From CAZMCC01 sp964564695 (GTDB lineage: Bacteria; Planctomycetota; Phycisphaerae; Phycisphaerales; UBA1924), in contig CAZMCC010000088.1 in NCBI GenBank assembly GCA_964564695.1, forward strand, positions 1 through 16,437: 16,437 nt of DNA. The letters run 5' to 3'. The notes under the pieces are model-generated. The model made no database searches and had not been told where the DNA came from. It saw only the letters and a list, made by a program, of their open reading frames with translations. Made by a program: the position numbers and the translations under genes. Below are positions 1-7,003 of this stretch, in pieces. The stretch's first letter is position 1; the number at the start of each line of letters is the position of its first letter.

Positions 1-303
1 GCCCGCCCCGGCGAGCGCCGCGACGATCTGGCCCGCGGCCAGCAGGCCGACGCCGCCCGTCGCCAAGGCGCCCACCATGGTGAATCCGGCAATGAGGGCC
101 CCCGCGGCCCCGCCCAGGCCGGCTCCGACCGCTGCCCCTTCGGCAACTCGCGTCTTGGGCTCGATGCCGAAAGCTTCGCGGCGCGTGCCTTCGGCGGCGA
201 CGATGCTGATGTCGGCCGTGGGAACGCCGCGATCCTCGAGTTCGCGTACCGCGGCGGACGCAGCGGAGGGGGAGTTGTAAAGGCCGGTCAGGATAGTTGA
301 CAT
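1..303 (-). CDS. YflT / general stress protein 17M-like protein, partial (C-terminus outside window)
   Basis: Translating the minus strand from the ATG at 303 gives 101 residues with no stop before the window edge. It starts MSTILTGLYNSPSAASAAVREL, followed by a segment with EDRGVPTADISIVAAEG. This is the alpha-beta pattern of YflT-like general stress proteins, in which an N-terminal domain senses or binds something unknown and precedes a glycine/alanine-rich hydrophobic stretch. Here that stretch begins near residue 60 (VGAGLGGAAGALIAGF) and looks membrane-associated. The start is supported by AGGAG on the minus strand, 8 nt upstream. It lies 64 bp downstream of the CsbD-family gene in the same orientation, so co-transcription is likely, although a small hairpin (321-341) lies between them. 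The exact biochemical role is unknown in this family. The family assignment is by pattern only. Confidence 0.7.
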   Translation of the reverse strand, partial: MSTILTGLYNSPSAASAAVRELEDRGVPTADISIVAAEGTRREAFGIEPKTRVAEGAAVGAGLGGAAGALIAGFTMVGALATGGVGLLAAGQIVAALAGAG

Positions 304-320
304 GTGGAAATCTCCTGCGT

Positions 321-341
321 CACGCCGCGGATGCCGGCGTG
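321..341 (-). other. short stem-loop between the CsbD-like and YflT-like genes
   Basis: CACGCCG (321-327) and CGGCGTG (335-341) form a perfect 7-bp stem with a 7-nt loop. There is no T-run on either side, so this is a weak terminator candidate at best. It could equally be a leader hairpin or processing site that tunes the downstream YflT-like gene. Confidence 0.3.
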
Positions 342-367
342 TGTGCAATTGGTAAAGGGTGAACGAT

Positions 368-616
368 TCAAACGCGCCGTGCGGCGTGAGAGCTGCTGGC
401 GGCGCGGTCGGAGGCGCAGCCGCAGTCGCTGGAGAACGCATCGATCTCGCGCTCCACTTCTTCCTTGGTCTTGCCGTAGACCTCCTGGATCTTGCCGGCG
501 AGCTGCTCGCGCTTGCCCGCGATGATGTCGAGGTCGTCGTCGGTGAGGCGGCCCCACTTCTCGCGGACCTTGCCACGCAGCTGCTTCCAATCGCCTTTGA
601 CCTGATCCCAATTCAT
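368..616 (-). CDS. CsbD family stress-response protein
   Basis: The protein has 82 residues and begins MNWDQVKGDWKQLRGKVREK, the signature opening of the CsbD family, followed by WGRLTDDDLDIIAGKREQL and GKIQEVYGKTKEEVEREI, so the whole CsbD domain spans about residues 2-60. CsbD proteins are small, very hydrophilic proteins that accumulate in general or envelope stress; their molecular function is not established. The C-terminal tail (about 61-82) is an extension with SDCGC and a Ser/Ala/Arg-rich end that is not part of the core domain. The start at 616 is chosen over the longer frame to 694 because the family begins here and GGGAG lies 7 nt upstream. It is followed in the same direction by a YflT-like gene. 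A copy of the TGAATCACC word lies about 120 bp upstream. Confidence 0.93.
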   Translation of the reverse strand: MNWDQVKGDWKQLRGKVREKWGRLTDDDLDIIAGKREQLAGKIQEVYGKTKEEVEREIDAFSSDCGCASDRAASSSHAARRV

Positions 617-734
617 GGTGTTGCTCCCGTTCGAGGTGAGTGATGCGCGCGGGCGTCGCGGCGGGGCCGCCACTCTCACGCGGCCTCGCTCCATAACGAT
701 TCACCGAGGGAGTAACGCGCCCGTGAGCAGGGCG

Positions 735-743
735 TGAATCACC
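735..743 (+). promoter_or_regulatory. TGAATCACC motif, copy A (upstream of the CsbD-like gene)
   Basis: The 9-bp word TGAATCACC (with a following G) lies between the sensor kinase stop and the CsbD-like start. It recurs at 3114-3122 (minus strand) and 3676-3684 (plus strand), both also intergenic in the stress island. It overlaps a GTGAGC/GCTCAC inverted repeat (723-728 and 744-749). It is a candidate binding site of a shared regulator; the function is inferred only from recurrence. Confidence 0.4.
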
Positions 744-745
744 GC

Positions 746-2296
<1,551 letters not shown>

Positions 2297-2300
2297 GCGG

Positions 2301-2975
<675 letters not shown>

Positions 2976-2984
2976 CGTGAACAT

Positions 2985-2990
2985 CTCCTC
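2985..2990 (-). promoter_or_regulatory. Shine-Dalgarno site deciding the regulator start
   Basis: GAGGAG on the minus strand is 9 nt from the ATG at 2975 and 0 nt from the ATG at 2984, so it favours the 2975 start. It directly follows the proximal copy of the 20-bp repeat, which places it next to a potential regulatory stem. Confidence 0.65.
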
Positions 2991-3030
2991 GTGGTCGCAC
3001 TCTAGAGAGCGTGGTCGCACTCTAGAGAGG
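2991..3030 (-). repeat. 20-bp tandem direct repeat in the response-regulator leader
   Basis: Two adjacent units, 2991-3010 and 3011-3030, are identical at 19 of 20 positions. On the minus strand each carries CTCTAGAG (a perfect palindrome) and GTGCGAC. A single GTCGCAC (minus strand, 3039-3033) lies just upstream in the predicted transcript and can pair with GTGCGAC of either unit. The distal choice has a 12-nt loop. The proximal choice has a 32-nt loop and ends 5 nt before the Shine-Dalgarno site. The array could be an operator for autoregulation or an mRNA leader switch. Confidence 0.8.
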
Positions 3031-3054
3031 TTGTGCGACACGGTTCGTTGCTCA

Positions 3055-3083
3055 AGTATACGACAGCGCGGGGCAACCCCCAA
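3055..3083 (-). promoter_or_regulatory. sigma70-like promoter for the two-component operon
   Basis: The minus strand reads TTGGGG (-35), a 17-nt spacer, then TATACT (-10 at 3060-3055). The -10 matches TATAAT at 5 of 6 positions, while the -35 is weak (TTG only). Transcription would start near 3048, giving a leader of about 70 nt that contains the whole tandem repeat and its partner arm. A weak -35 fits a promoter that needs an activator. Confidence 0.5.
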
Positions 3084-3095
3084 ACATGAGGGGGT

Positions 3096-3126
3096 ATTCA
3101 TGCGATTTCAGAGGGTGATTCATGCG
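3096..3126. repeat. direct repeat ATTCATGCG, 22 bp apart
   Basis: ATTCATGCG occurs at 3096-3104 and 3118-3126, each preceded by GGGT or GGGTG. The 22-bp period is about two helical turns, so the copies lie on the same face of DNA. They sit upstream of the regulator promoter and upstream of the divergent entericidin-like gene, where an OmpR-type activator would be expected to bind. The right-hand copy overlaps TGAATCACC copy B. Confidence 0.45.
3114..3122 (-). promoter_or_regulatory. TGAATCACC motif, copy B (divergent regulator/entericidin region)
   Basis: This is the second copy of the 9-bp word, on the minus strand, in the divergent intergenic region between the response regulator and the entericidin-like gene. 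It is merged with the right-hand ATTCATGCG repeat. Confidence 0.4.
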
Positions 3127-3145
3127 TCGGTGTGATAGTTCTGTT

Positions 3146-3171
3146 GTCAGTCAGCAGCGTGCTGATGTGAC
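3146..3171 (+). promoter_or_regulatory. imperfect palindrome upstream of the entericidin-like gene
   Basis: GTCA (3146-3149) and TCAGCA (3151-3156) pair with TGCTGA (3160-3165) and TGAC (3168-3171) around a GCG loop, with small bulges between the two stem parts. It lies 34 bp before the start codon at 3206. It could be a dimeric operator or a leader hairpin; no clear -10/-35 pair was found near it. Confidence 0.35.
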
Positions 3172-3205
3172 CTTTGCTGGTGAATCGCCCACAGGAAACG
3201 ACCCA

Positions 3206-3373
3206 ATGGCTTCGGAAAAGGATAACTCGGTTCGGCGCTTCGGCCCGTGGCTGCTGCTCGCCGCGGTCATCGCGACCACCGTTGCGGCCTGCGAAACGAC
3301 CGAAGGCTTCGGCCGGGACGTCGGGAAGGCCGGAGATGGCATCGAGGAAGCCGCTCAGGACGCGAAGAAGTGA
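3206..3373 (+). CDS. entericidin A/B family lipoprotein
   Basis: This is a 55-residue small lipoprotein. A short charged N-terminus (MASEKDNSVRR) precedes a hydrophobic segment at about 12-28 and the lipobox VAAC with Cys29, the predicted lipidation site. The mature part, ETTEGFGRDVGKAGDGIEEA, is the hallmark of the entericidin EcnA/EcnB family, membrane-anchored amphipathic peptides linked in Enterobacteria to stationary-phase or osmotic stress and a toxin/antidote pair. No second entericidin is seen here, so a toxin/antidote role is not implied. The start at 3206 is chosen over the longer frame from 3122 because AGGAAA lies 7 nt upstream and the signal peptide begins there. It heads a plus-strand run of small stress and membrane genes and is divergent from the two-component operon, its likely regulator by position. 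Confidence 0.88.
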   Translation: MASEKDNSVRRFGPWLLLAAVIATTVAACETTEGFGRDVGKAGDGIEEAAQDAKK

Positions 3374-3390
3374 TCACCGATCGTCGGTGA
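3374..3390. other. 7-bp palindrome between entericidin-like and DUF1328 genes
   Basis: TCACCGA (3374-3380) and TCGGTGA (3384-3390) form a perfect inverted repeat with a 3-nt spacer, directly after the entericidin-like stop. No T-run follows, so it is not a convincing terminator. Its TCACCG half-site resembles part of the TGAATCACCG word, so it may be a related operator. Confidence 0.35.
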
Positions 3391-3444
3391 CAGCGAAGCA
3401 AGAGTCACTGCTCACCGTGGCGCTCGTGCCACAGGAGAACGTCA

Positions 3445-3627
3445 ATGTTGTACTGGGCCCTCGTGTTCTTTATCGTCGCAATCGTCGCCGCGATCTTCGG
3501 CTTCGGCGGCATCGCCGCCGGCGCCGCCACGATCGCGCAGGTTCTGTTCTTCGTCTTCCTCGTGCTGTTCATCGTCTCGCTGATTGCGGGGATGGGCCGG
3601 CGCGGGCGGACGACCATCGAACTCTAA
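3445..3627 (+). CDS. DUF1328 (YtjA-like) small membrane protein
   Basis: The protein has 60 residues, the full family length. Nearly the whole chain is two hydrophobic segments: about 2-29, with FGFGGIAAGAATIAQ as its conserved end, and 30-50 (VLFFVFLVLFIVSLIAG). A short basic tail, GRRGRTT, follows. The pattern of MLYWALVFFIVAIVAAIFGF followed by FGGIAAGA is diagnostic of DUF1328. Members are inner-membrane peptides of unknown function, commonly found beside CsbD, entericidin and DUF883 genes in stress-induced clusters, as here. AGGAG lies 7 nt before the start. It lies 71 bp after the entericidin-like gene and 81 bp before the DUF883-like gene, consistent with one transcription unit. Confidence 0.92.
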   Translation: MLYWALVFFIVAIVAAIFGFGGIAAGAATIAQVLFFVFLVLFIVSLIAGMGRRGRTTIEL

Positions 3628-3672
3628 GGCGACCGGCGCCGGGCGCGGCCCGCGTCGCGCGGCGCTGTCGCC
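3628..3672 (+). other. GC-rich stem-loop after the DUF1328 gene
   Basis: GGCGAC (3628-3633) pairs with GTCGCC (3667-3672), and an inner GCGCCG (3636-3641) pairs with CGGCGC (3660-3665), leaving an apical loop of about 18 nt. It begins at the base after the DUF1328 stop. No T-run follows, so it is more likely an mRNA-stabilising or processing element than an intrinsic terminator. Confidence 0.35.
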
Positions 3673-3675
3673 GCT

Positions 3676-3684
3676 TGAATCACC
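3676..3684 (+). promoter_or_regulatory. TGAATCACC motif, copy C (leader of the DUF883-like gene)
   Basis: This third copy, with the same following G as copy A, ends 24 bp before the DUF883-like start codon and 12 bp before its Shine-Dalgarno site. That is too close to be an ordinary -35 box for this gene, so if functional it acts as an operator or in the mRNA. Confidence 0.4.
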
Positions 3685-3708
3685 GCACATCACACCAAGG
3701 AGCATTCC

Positions 3709-4065
3709 ATGACTTCGTTCAGCGCAGCCGAAAGAGCCGCCAATGACCCCAAGGTCAACGCGGCGCGCGAGAGTTTCTCGAACGTCAAAGAAGACCTGAA
3801 CCGCCTCAAGGACGACGCCTACGAGGCCGCGTCCGCCACCGCCCAAGTCGCCAAGCAGACCGCCAAGCGCGGCGTCGAGACCGCGAAGGACTACGCCAAG
3901 CAGGGCGTGGAGACGGCCGAGGACTACGCCAAGCAGGCCAACGACTACGCGATGGACGCATACTCGTCGGCGTGCGACTATGTGCGCGAGCGCCCGGCCA
4001 CGTCCATCCTGATCGCGCTGGGCGCCGGCGCGATCCTCTCGCGCATCCTGCTGTCGCGCCGCTAA
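3709..4065 (+). CDS. DUF883 / ElaB-YqjD-like membrane-anchored stress protein
   Basis: The protein has 118 residues. Residues about 15-90 are a hydrophilic amphipathic helix with near 11-residue periodicity (VETAKDYAKQG, then VETAEDYAKQA, then NDYAMDAYSSA), likely a coiled coil. The C-terminus, YVRERPATSILIALGAGAIL (91-110) plus SRILLSRR, matches the ElaB/YqjD/YgaM motif of a conserved Y-x-RE-x-P lead-in and one membrane segment. In E. coli such proteins are inner-membrane, C-tail-anchored and bind ribosomes in stationary phase; whether that holds here is unknown. The alternating 11-mers also resemble LEA-like stress proteins. AAGGAG is 6 nt before the start. A YqjE-like gene follows after 50 bp, mirroring the yqjD-yqjE order of Proteobacteria. 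Confidence 0.85.
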   Translation: MTSFSAAERAANDPKVNAARESFSNVKEDLNRLKDDAYEAASATAQVAKQTAKRGVETAKDYAKQGVETAEDYAKQANDYAMDAYSSACDYVRERPATSILIALGAGAILSRILLSRR

Positions 4066-4115
4066 GCAGCTCTTTCTGTTCGCTAACTGGCCTGTTCGTT
4101 GCTGGATCTCTAGCC

Positions 4116-4706
4116 ATGCTGGAAATTGTCGGACGAACTTTGCAGGCAGCGGTGAGCCTGATCGACGTACGTGCCAAGCTTCTGCTTCACGACGCTGAAC
4201 AGGCCGCCGCTGCCTTGCTGTGGAAAGCCGCAGCGGGCGCGTGCCTGGGTCTGGCCGCGCTCGTGGGCATCGCGGCCGGCGCGATCGCTCTGGCCCCCGT
4301 GTGGGGCTGGCCGGCAGTCCTGGGGGCGGGCGCGGGCGTGCTCGCCCTCGTCGGCCTGGTCGCGTGGGCGGTCGCGGCGTCGGTGCAGAAGCCCAAGTCA
4401 GATCCCATCGCCGAAGACCTGGAACTGCAGGCGGCCCGGTGGCGAGCGGTGCTCCAGCCACCGGAAGTGAAAGTCCTGACGTCGCCTCCAGCGGGGGCGT
4501 CGTCGGCGCCGGTTGACGACCCGCTCAAGGCGCTGCACCAGCTGATCAAGGACCCGATGGTGATCGCCAGCGCGATCTTCGCCGTCACCGCTGTGCTCGG
4601 GCCGATGCGGGCGATCCGCACGGCGGCGAGAGTCGCGGCGGCGGCGAGTGCGGCCCGGCAAGTTGCCAAGGCGGTGCGTGAGTCGCCGCTGGGGACGCGT
4701 TTGTAG
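4116..4706 (+). CDS. YqjE-like phage holin family (superfamily III) membrane protein
   Basis: This 196-residue protein has a short amphipathic N-terminus (VGRTLQAAVSLIDVRAKLLL) and then two membrane helices at about 36-60 and 66-90 (LGAGAGVLALVGLVAWAVA). Together these match the YqjE/holin-superfamily III pattern. A hydrophilic linker (91-146) and a third hydrophobic segment (147-164, MVIASAIFAVTAVLGPM) with an Ala/Arg-rich tail make it longer than typical YqjE (about 130 residues). 'Holin' is only the family name; no phage context is present. Its partner by order is the DUF883/YqjD-like gene upstream. The first plausible start is ATG 4116. The Shine-Dalgarno is poor (GGAT), so coupling with the upstream gene is possible. 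It is the last gene before a good terminator. Confidence 0.75.
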   Translation: MLEIVGRTLQAAVSLIDVRAKLLLHDAEQAAAALLWKAAAGACLGLAALVGIAAGAIALAPVWGWPAVLGAGAGVLALVGLVAWAVAASVQKPKSDPIAEDLELQAARWRAVLQPPEVKVLTSPPAGASSAPVDDPLKALHQLIKDPMVIASAIFAVTAVLGPMRAIRTAARVAAAASAARQVAKAVRESPLGTRL

Positions 4707-4746
4707 CGGTGGGTGGGGTTAGGGGATTCGAACACTCGGAATATGC

Positions 4747-4782
4747 ACTTCGGCGACCGACGTTCTGTCGGGCCGGAGTTTT
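4747..4782 (+). terminator. intrinsic terminator of the plus-strand stress operon
   Basis: ACTTCGGC (4747-4754) pairs with GCCGGAGT (4772-4779, one G-T wobble), and CCGAC (4757-4761) pairs with GTCGG (4767-4771) around a GTTCT loop. A 2-nt bulge separates the stem parts. A TTTT run (4779-4782) follows. It lies 40 bp after the YqjE-like stop. Confidence 0.65.
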
Positions 4783-4820
4783 GCCGTGCATGCGTACGAG
4801 CATCCGGCTCAAGGGAAAGC

Positions 4821-4849
4821 GGCGTGCCGGCAAGGGGTGCCGGCACGCC
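4821..4849 (-). terminator. hairpin terminator downstream of the dockerin frame
   Basis: GGCGTGCCGGCA (4821-4832) and TGCCGGCACGCC (4838-4849) form a perfect 12-bp stem with a 5-nt loop. On the minus strand the stem is followed by GCTTTCCCTT, a loose T-rich tail. It lies 55 bp after the dockerin frame's stop. It could also back up the plus-strand terminator at 4747-4782. Confidence 0.55.
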
Positions 4850-4904
4850 GCGGAGGTGTGGCGAAGAGTGGGGGGTGGGGAGCGGCTCGGGTCCGCCTCC
4901 GGTG

Positions 4905-5336
4905 TCAGGCGCTGCAGCCTTCGAACCACGCGTTGATGAAGTCCGATACGTCGGTCGAGTTGGAGAGCCCGTCACCGTTGAAGTCGGTGGTCACGGTGCC
5001 CATGGCCTGGTCCTCGAACCAGTCGTTGATGAAGGACGAGACATCAGTGGAGTTGACGACCCCGTTGCCGTCCCAGTCGACGCGGCAGCACTGGAACTCG
5101 ACGTTGAGGATGAACTGGCCGGCGGCGGCGGGTTCTTCTTGTGCGGCCAGCGGCACGCCGCCTTGCGCGAGCGGCGTCGTCGCGGCGGCTCCAGCGTGCA
5201 GCGGCGCAACGGCGCGCCGCAAACTGCGCCGCTGCAAGCGTCGGGAAGGCGTCGCAAAGCCTCGCGAGCCGCACCCGCCCCCATCGCGCAACCACCGCCT
5301 TTGCAAAGCGTTACGACCACTTGCGAACCCGTGCAA
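4905..5336 (-). CDS. orphan GC-type dockerin-domain protein, possibly a truncated remnant
   Basis: The frame has up to 143 residues. The C-terminal 60 are clear: two EF-hand-like repeats, VDWDGNGVVNSTDVSSFIND (86-105) and TDFNGDGLSNSTDVSDFINA (117-136), ending WFEGCSA. This is the planctomycete 'GC-type' dockerin, which normally closes a large secreted protein. Here nothing large precedes it. The frame begins 11 bp from a tRNA gene, and the first 65 or so residues are basic low-complexity sequence without a convincing signal peptide. That stretch also contains a 12-bp inverted repeat in DNA (5197-5208 with 5225-5236). I see three readings: a decayed or truncated dockerin protein, a tail left by a rearrangement next to the tRNA, or a small genuine protein with a misplaced start. 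The dockerin repeats are certain; the N-terminus is not. Confidence 0.55.
   Translation of the reverse strand: MHGFASGRNALQRRWLRDGGGCGSRGFATPSRRLQRRSLRRAVAPLHAGAAATTPLAQGGVPLAAQEEPAAAGQFILNVEFQCCRVDWDGNGVVNSTDVSSFINDWFEDQAMGTVTTDFNGDGLSNSTDVSDFINAWFEGCSA
5197..5236. repeat. 12-bp inverted repeat with GGCGCGCC core
   Basis: TGCAGCGGCGCA (5197-5208) and TGCGCCGCTGCA (5225-5236) are perfect complements separated by 16 bp that contain the palindrome GGCGCGCC (5211-5218). It falls in the doubtful N-terminal part of the dockerin frame. A conserved reading frame would not normally hold such a structure, so it may mark a non-coding or rearranged stretch. Confidence 0.55.
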
Positions 5337-5346
5337 GTCCGCGTAA

Positions 5347-5421
5347 TGACCCCGGCGGGATTCGAACCCGCGTCACTACCGTGAAAGGGTAGTGTCCTGG
5401 ACCAGGCTAGACGACGGGGCC
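5347..5421 (-). tRNA. tRNA-Glu (anticodon TTC)
   Basis: The minus strand folds into a complete 75-nt cloverleaf. The acceptor GGCCCCG pairs with CGGGGTC (one G-T) and the discriminator base is A. The D-arm carries GTCTAGCCTGGTCCAGGAC. The anticodon stem CTACC/GGTAG encloses CTTTCAC with anticodon TTC, and the T-arm is GCGGG-TTCGAAT-CCCGC. CCA is not encoded. GAA/GAG decoding and the Glu-type D-arm agree. Confidence 0.96.
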
Positions 5422-5433
5422 GCCTGTGGGTCG

Positions 5434-5439
5434 ATGATA
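5434..5439 (-). promoter_or_regulatory. -10 box of the tRNA-Glu promoter
   Basis: TATCAT on the minus strand (5 of 6 matches to TATAAT) lies 12 bp before the tRNA 5' end, the right distance for a short leader. A -35 box is unclear (GTTTTC at 17 nt). Confidence 0.4.
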
Positions 5440-5539
5440 GCGGGGCGCTTCGGCCGGAAAACACTCCCCCCACGTCCCTCCCCCACACCCTTCCCAACGC
5501 TCCCTCGGGCCAGCGGGGCCCACCCCTACCTTCCTCGCG

Positions 5540-6961
5540 ATGCCGAGCCCCACCGGCCGTGCCGTCGTCCTGTGCCCCATGGCCATTGAACGCCGTGCGG
5601 TCGAGCGCGCCTTCACCCGGGCCCAGGCCCCTCCGGCGATCATCCAGACCGGCGTCGGCAAGGACGCGATCGTGGCGGCCGTCGAGCGTCTCGCCACGGC
5701 ACCCTCCGGCGAGCGCCCCTGCTTGATCGTCCTCGCCGGCTGCTGCGGCGCCCTCGCCCACGTCCACGACGTCCCCGCCATCGCCGGTGTCATCGACGAG
5801 CACCGGCACGCCTGGGGCGCCGGTGGGCCGCTGTACGCCCCTCTCGGCGTCGGCTTCGACCCCCGCGGCGTCACCCTCATCGCCGTCGACCGCATCATCT
5901 CCAGCCCCGCCGACAAGCACGCTCTGCACAAGGCCACCGGCGCGGCCATCGTCGACATGGAGTCGCACGCGTTCACCGACGCCTGCGAACGCGCCGGCAT
6001 CCGCTACGCCATCGTCCGCGGCGTCTCCGACACGCCCGAGGAAACGCTCCCCGAGGAAACCCTGCACTGGATCCGTCCCGACGGATCGACCCGCACCGCC
6101 CGGGCCGTCCTCGATCTCCTCAGGCGCCCGAGCCACATCCCGCACATCGTCTCGTTCATGCGCCGCTGCAACCGCGTGCTGCCGAAGGTCGGCGAGCGCG
6201 TCCGCGAGCTGATCGCCGCCGCCGCCGCCGGCCCGGCGCCGGTCGATTCGGTGCCGATCCGAGAAATGCCGCTCGGTGACGCTCGTGTCGGCACGCTCGT
6301 GCTGTTCGGCGGTTCCTTCGACCCCCCGACCCTCGCGCACCTCGAACTCGCCCGCGACGTCGAGGCCTACTTGTGTCCGCCGGTCGGGCCGCGAGCAAGG
6401 GTCCTCTTCGTTCCCGCGGCCCACTCTCCGCACAAACCCGACGGCCCGCGCGCGAGCAACATCATGCGGGCAGCGATGCTGTGGGGCGCGGCCGGGCACC
6501 AGAACGTCTGGCTCGACGAGATTGACCGCGCCCCGCGCCCCAGCTACTCCATCGACACCGCGCGGCGCGCCCGTCGCTGGCTCGACGACAACGCAAGAGC
6601 CGCCACGATTCTCCGCCTGCTCATCGGCGCCGACCAGGCCGCCGTGTTCCACCGCTGGCGCGAGCCGCGCGAGCTCATCGCCCTCGCTGAGCCGCTCGTG
6701 ATGCTGCGCGCCGACGGGATCGATACCGCCGAGTCGCTCATGGCGCAGCTCAGCGCCACCGGGTTCTGGACCGACTCCGAGCTCGCCCGGTGGCGCTCCC
6801 GCATCCTGCCCATCAGGCTCCGCGAAGGCTCCTCCACGCAGGTTCGCGGCCTCATCTCGGCCAAGGGCGTCGACGCCCCGGAACTCAATCGTCTCCTCGA
6901 TCCAGGCGTCCGCAAGATGATCCAGGCAGGCCAGCTCTACACCGCCGCCGACTCTCCCTGA
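5540..6961 (+). CDS. nadD: nucleoside phosphorylase-like domain fused to nicotinate-nucleotide adenylyltransferase (NadD)
   Basis: This 473-residue protein has two domains. Residues about 7-230 resemble the MTA/SAH nucleosidase-purine nucleoside phosphorylase fold: QTGVGKDAI (36-44), VLAGCCGAL (64-72), and AIVDMESHAF (136-145) followed by RYAIVRGVSD (155-164), where D164 sits at the usual catalytic acid. Residues about 250-440 are NadD: GGSFDPPTLAHLELA (257-271), the SPHKP site (296-300), RPSYSIDT (333-340), LLIGADQAAVFHRW (360-373) and GSSTQVR (430-436). NadD converts nicotinate mononucleotide plus ATP to deamido-NAD. Ordinary NadD is about 200 residues and stands alone, so the N-terminal domain is extra. 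nadA follows 42 bp downstream, placing this in NAD synthesis. The phosphorylase domain's substrate is unknown; a pyridine nucleoside is a guess. No Shine-Dalgarno is visible; the ATG at 5540 fits the first beta-strand. Confidence 0.9.
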   Translation: MPSPTGRAVVLCPMAIERRAVERAFTRAQAPPAIIQTGVGKDAIVAAVERLATAPSGERPCLIVLAGCCGALAHVHDVPAIAGVIDEHRHAWGAGGPLYAPLGVGFDPRGVTLIAVDRIISSPADKHALHKATGAAIVDMESHAFTDACERAGIRYAIVRGVSDTPEETLPEETLHWIRPDGSTRTARAVLDLLRRPSHIPHIVSFMRRCNRVLPKVGERVRELIAAAAAGPAPVDSVPIREMPLGDARVGTLVLFGGSFDPPTLAHLELARDVEAYLCPPVGPRARVLFVPAAHSPHKPDGPRASNIMRAAMLWGAAGHQNVWLDEIDRAPRPSYSIDTARRARRWLDDNARAATILRLLIGADQAAVFHRWREPRELIALAEPLVMLRADGIDTAESLMAQLSATGFWTDSELARWRSRILPIRLREGSSTQVRGLISAKGVDAPELNRLLDPGVRKMIQAGQLYTAADSP

Positions 6962-7003
6962 AGGGCGAACGCCCACTCCCCCGCCACGTACCCTCGGCAA
7001 GGC

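Noticed and set aside
3122..3205. Longer start for the entericidin-like protein
   Set aside because: It would place 28 polar residues before the signal peptide and run through an operator-like palindrome; the start at 3206 has a ribosome site.
4116..4706. Phage holin, hence a prophage remnant
   Set aside because: The family name is historical; the gene order with a YqjD-like partner and the absence of any phage gene argue against a prophage.
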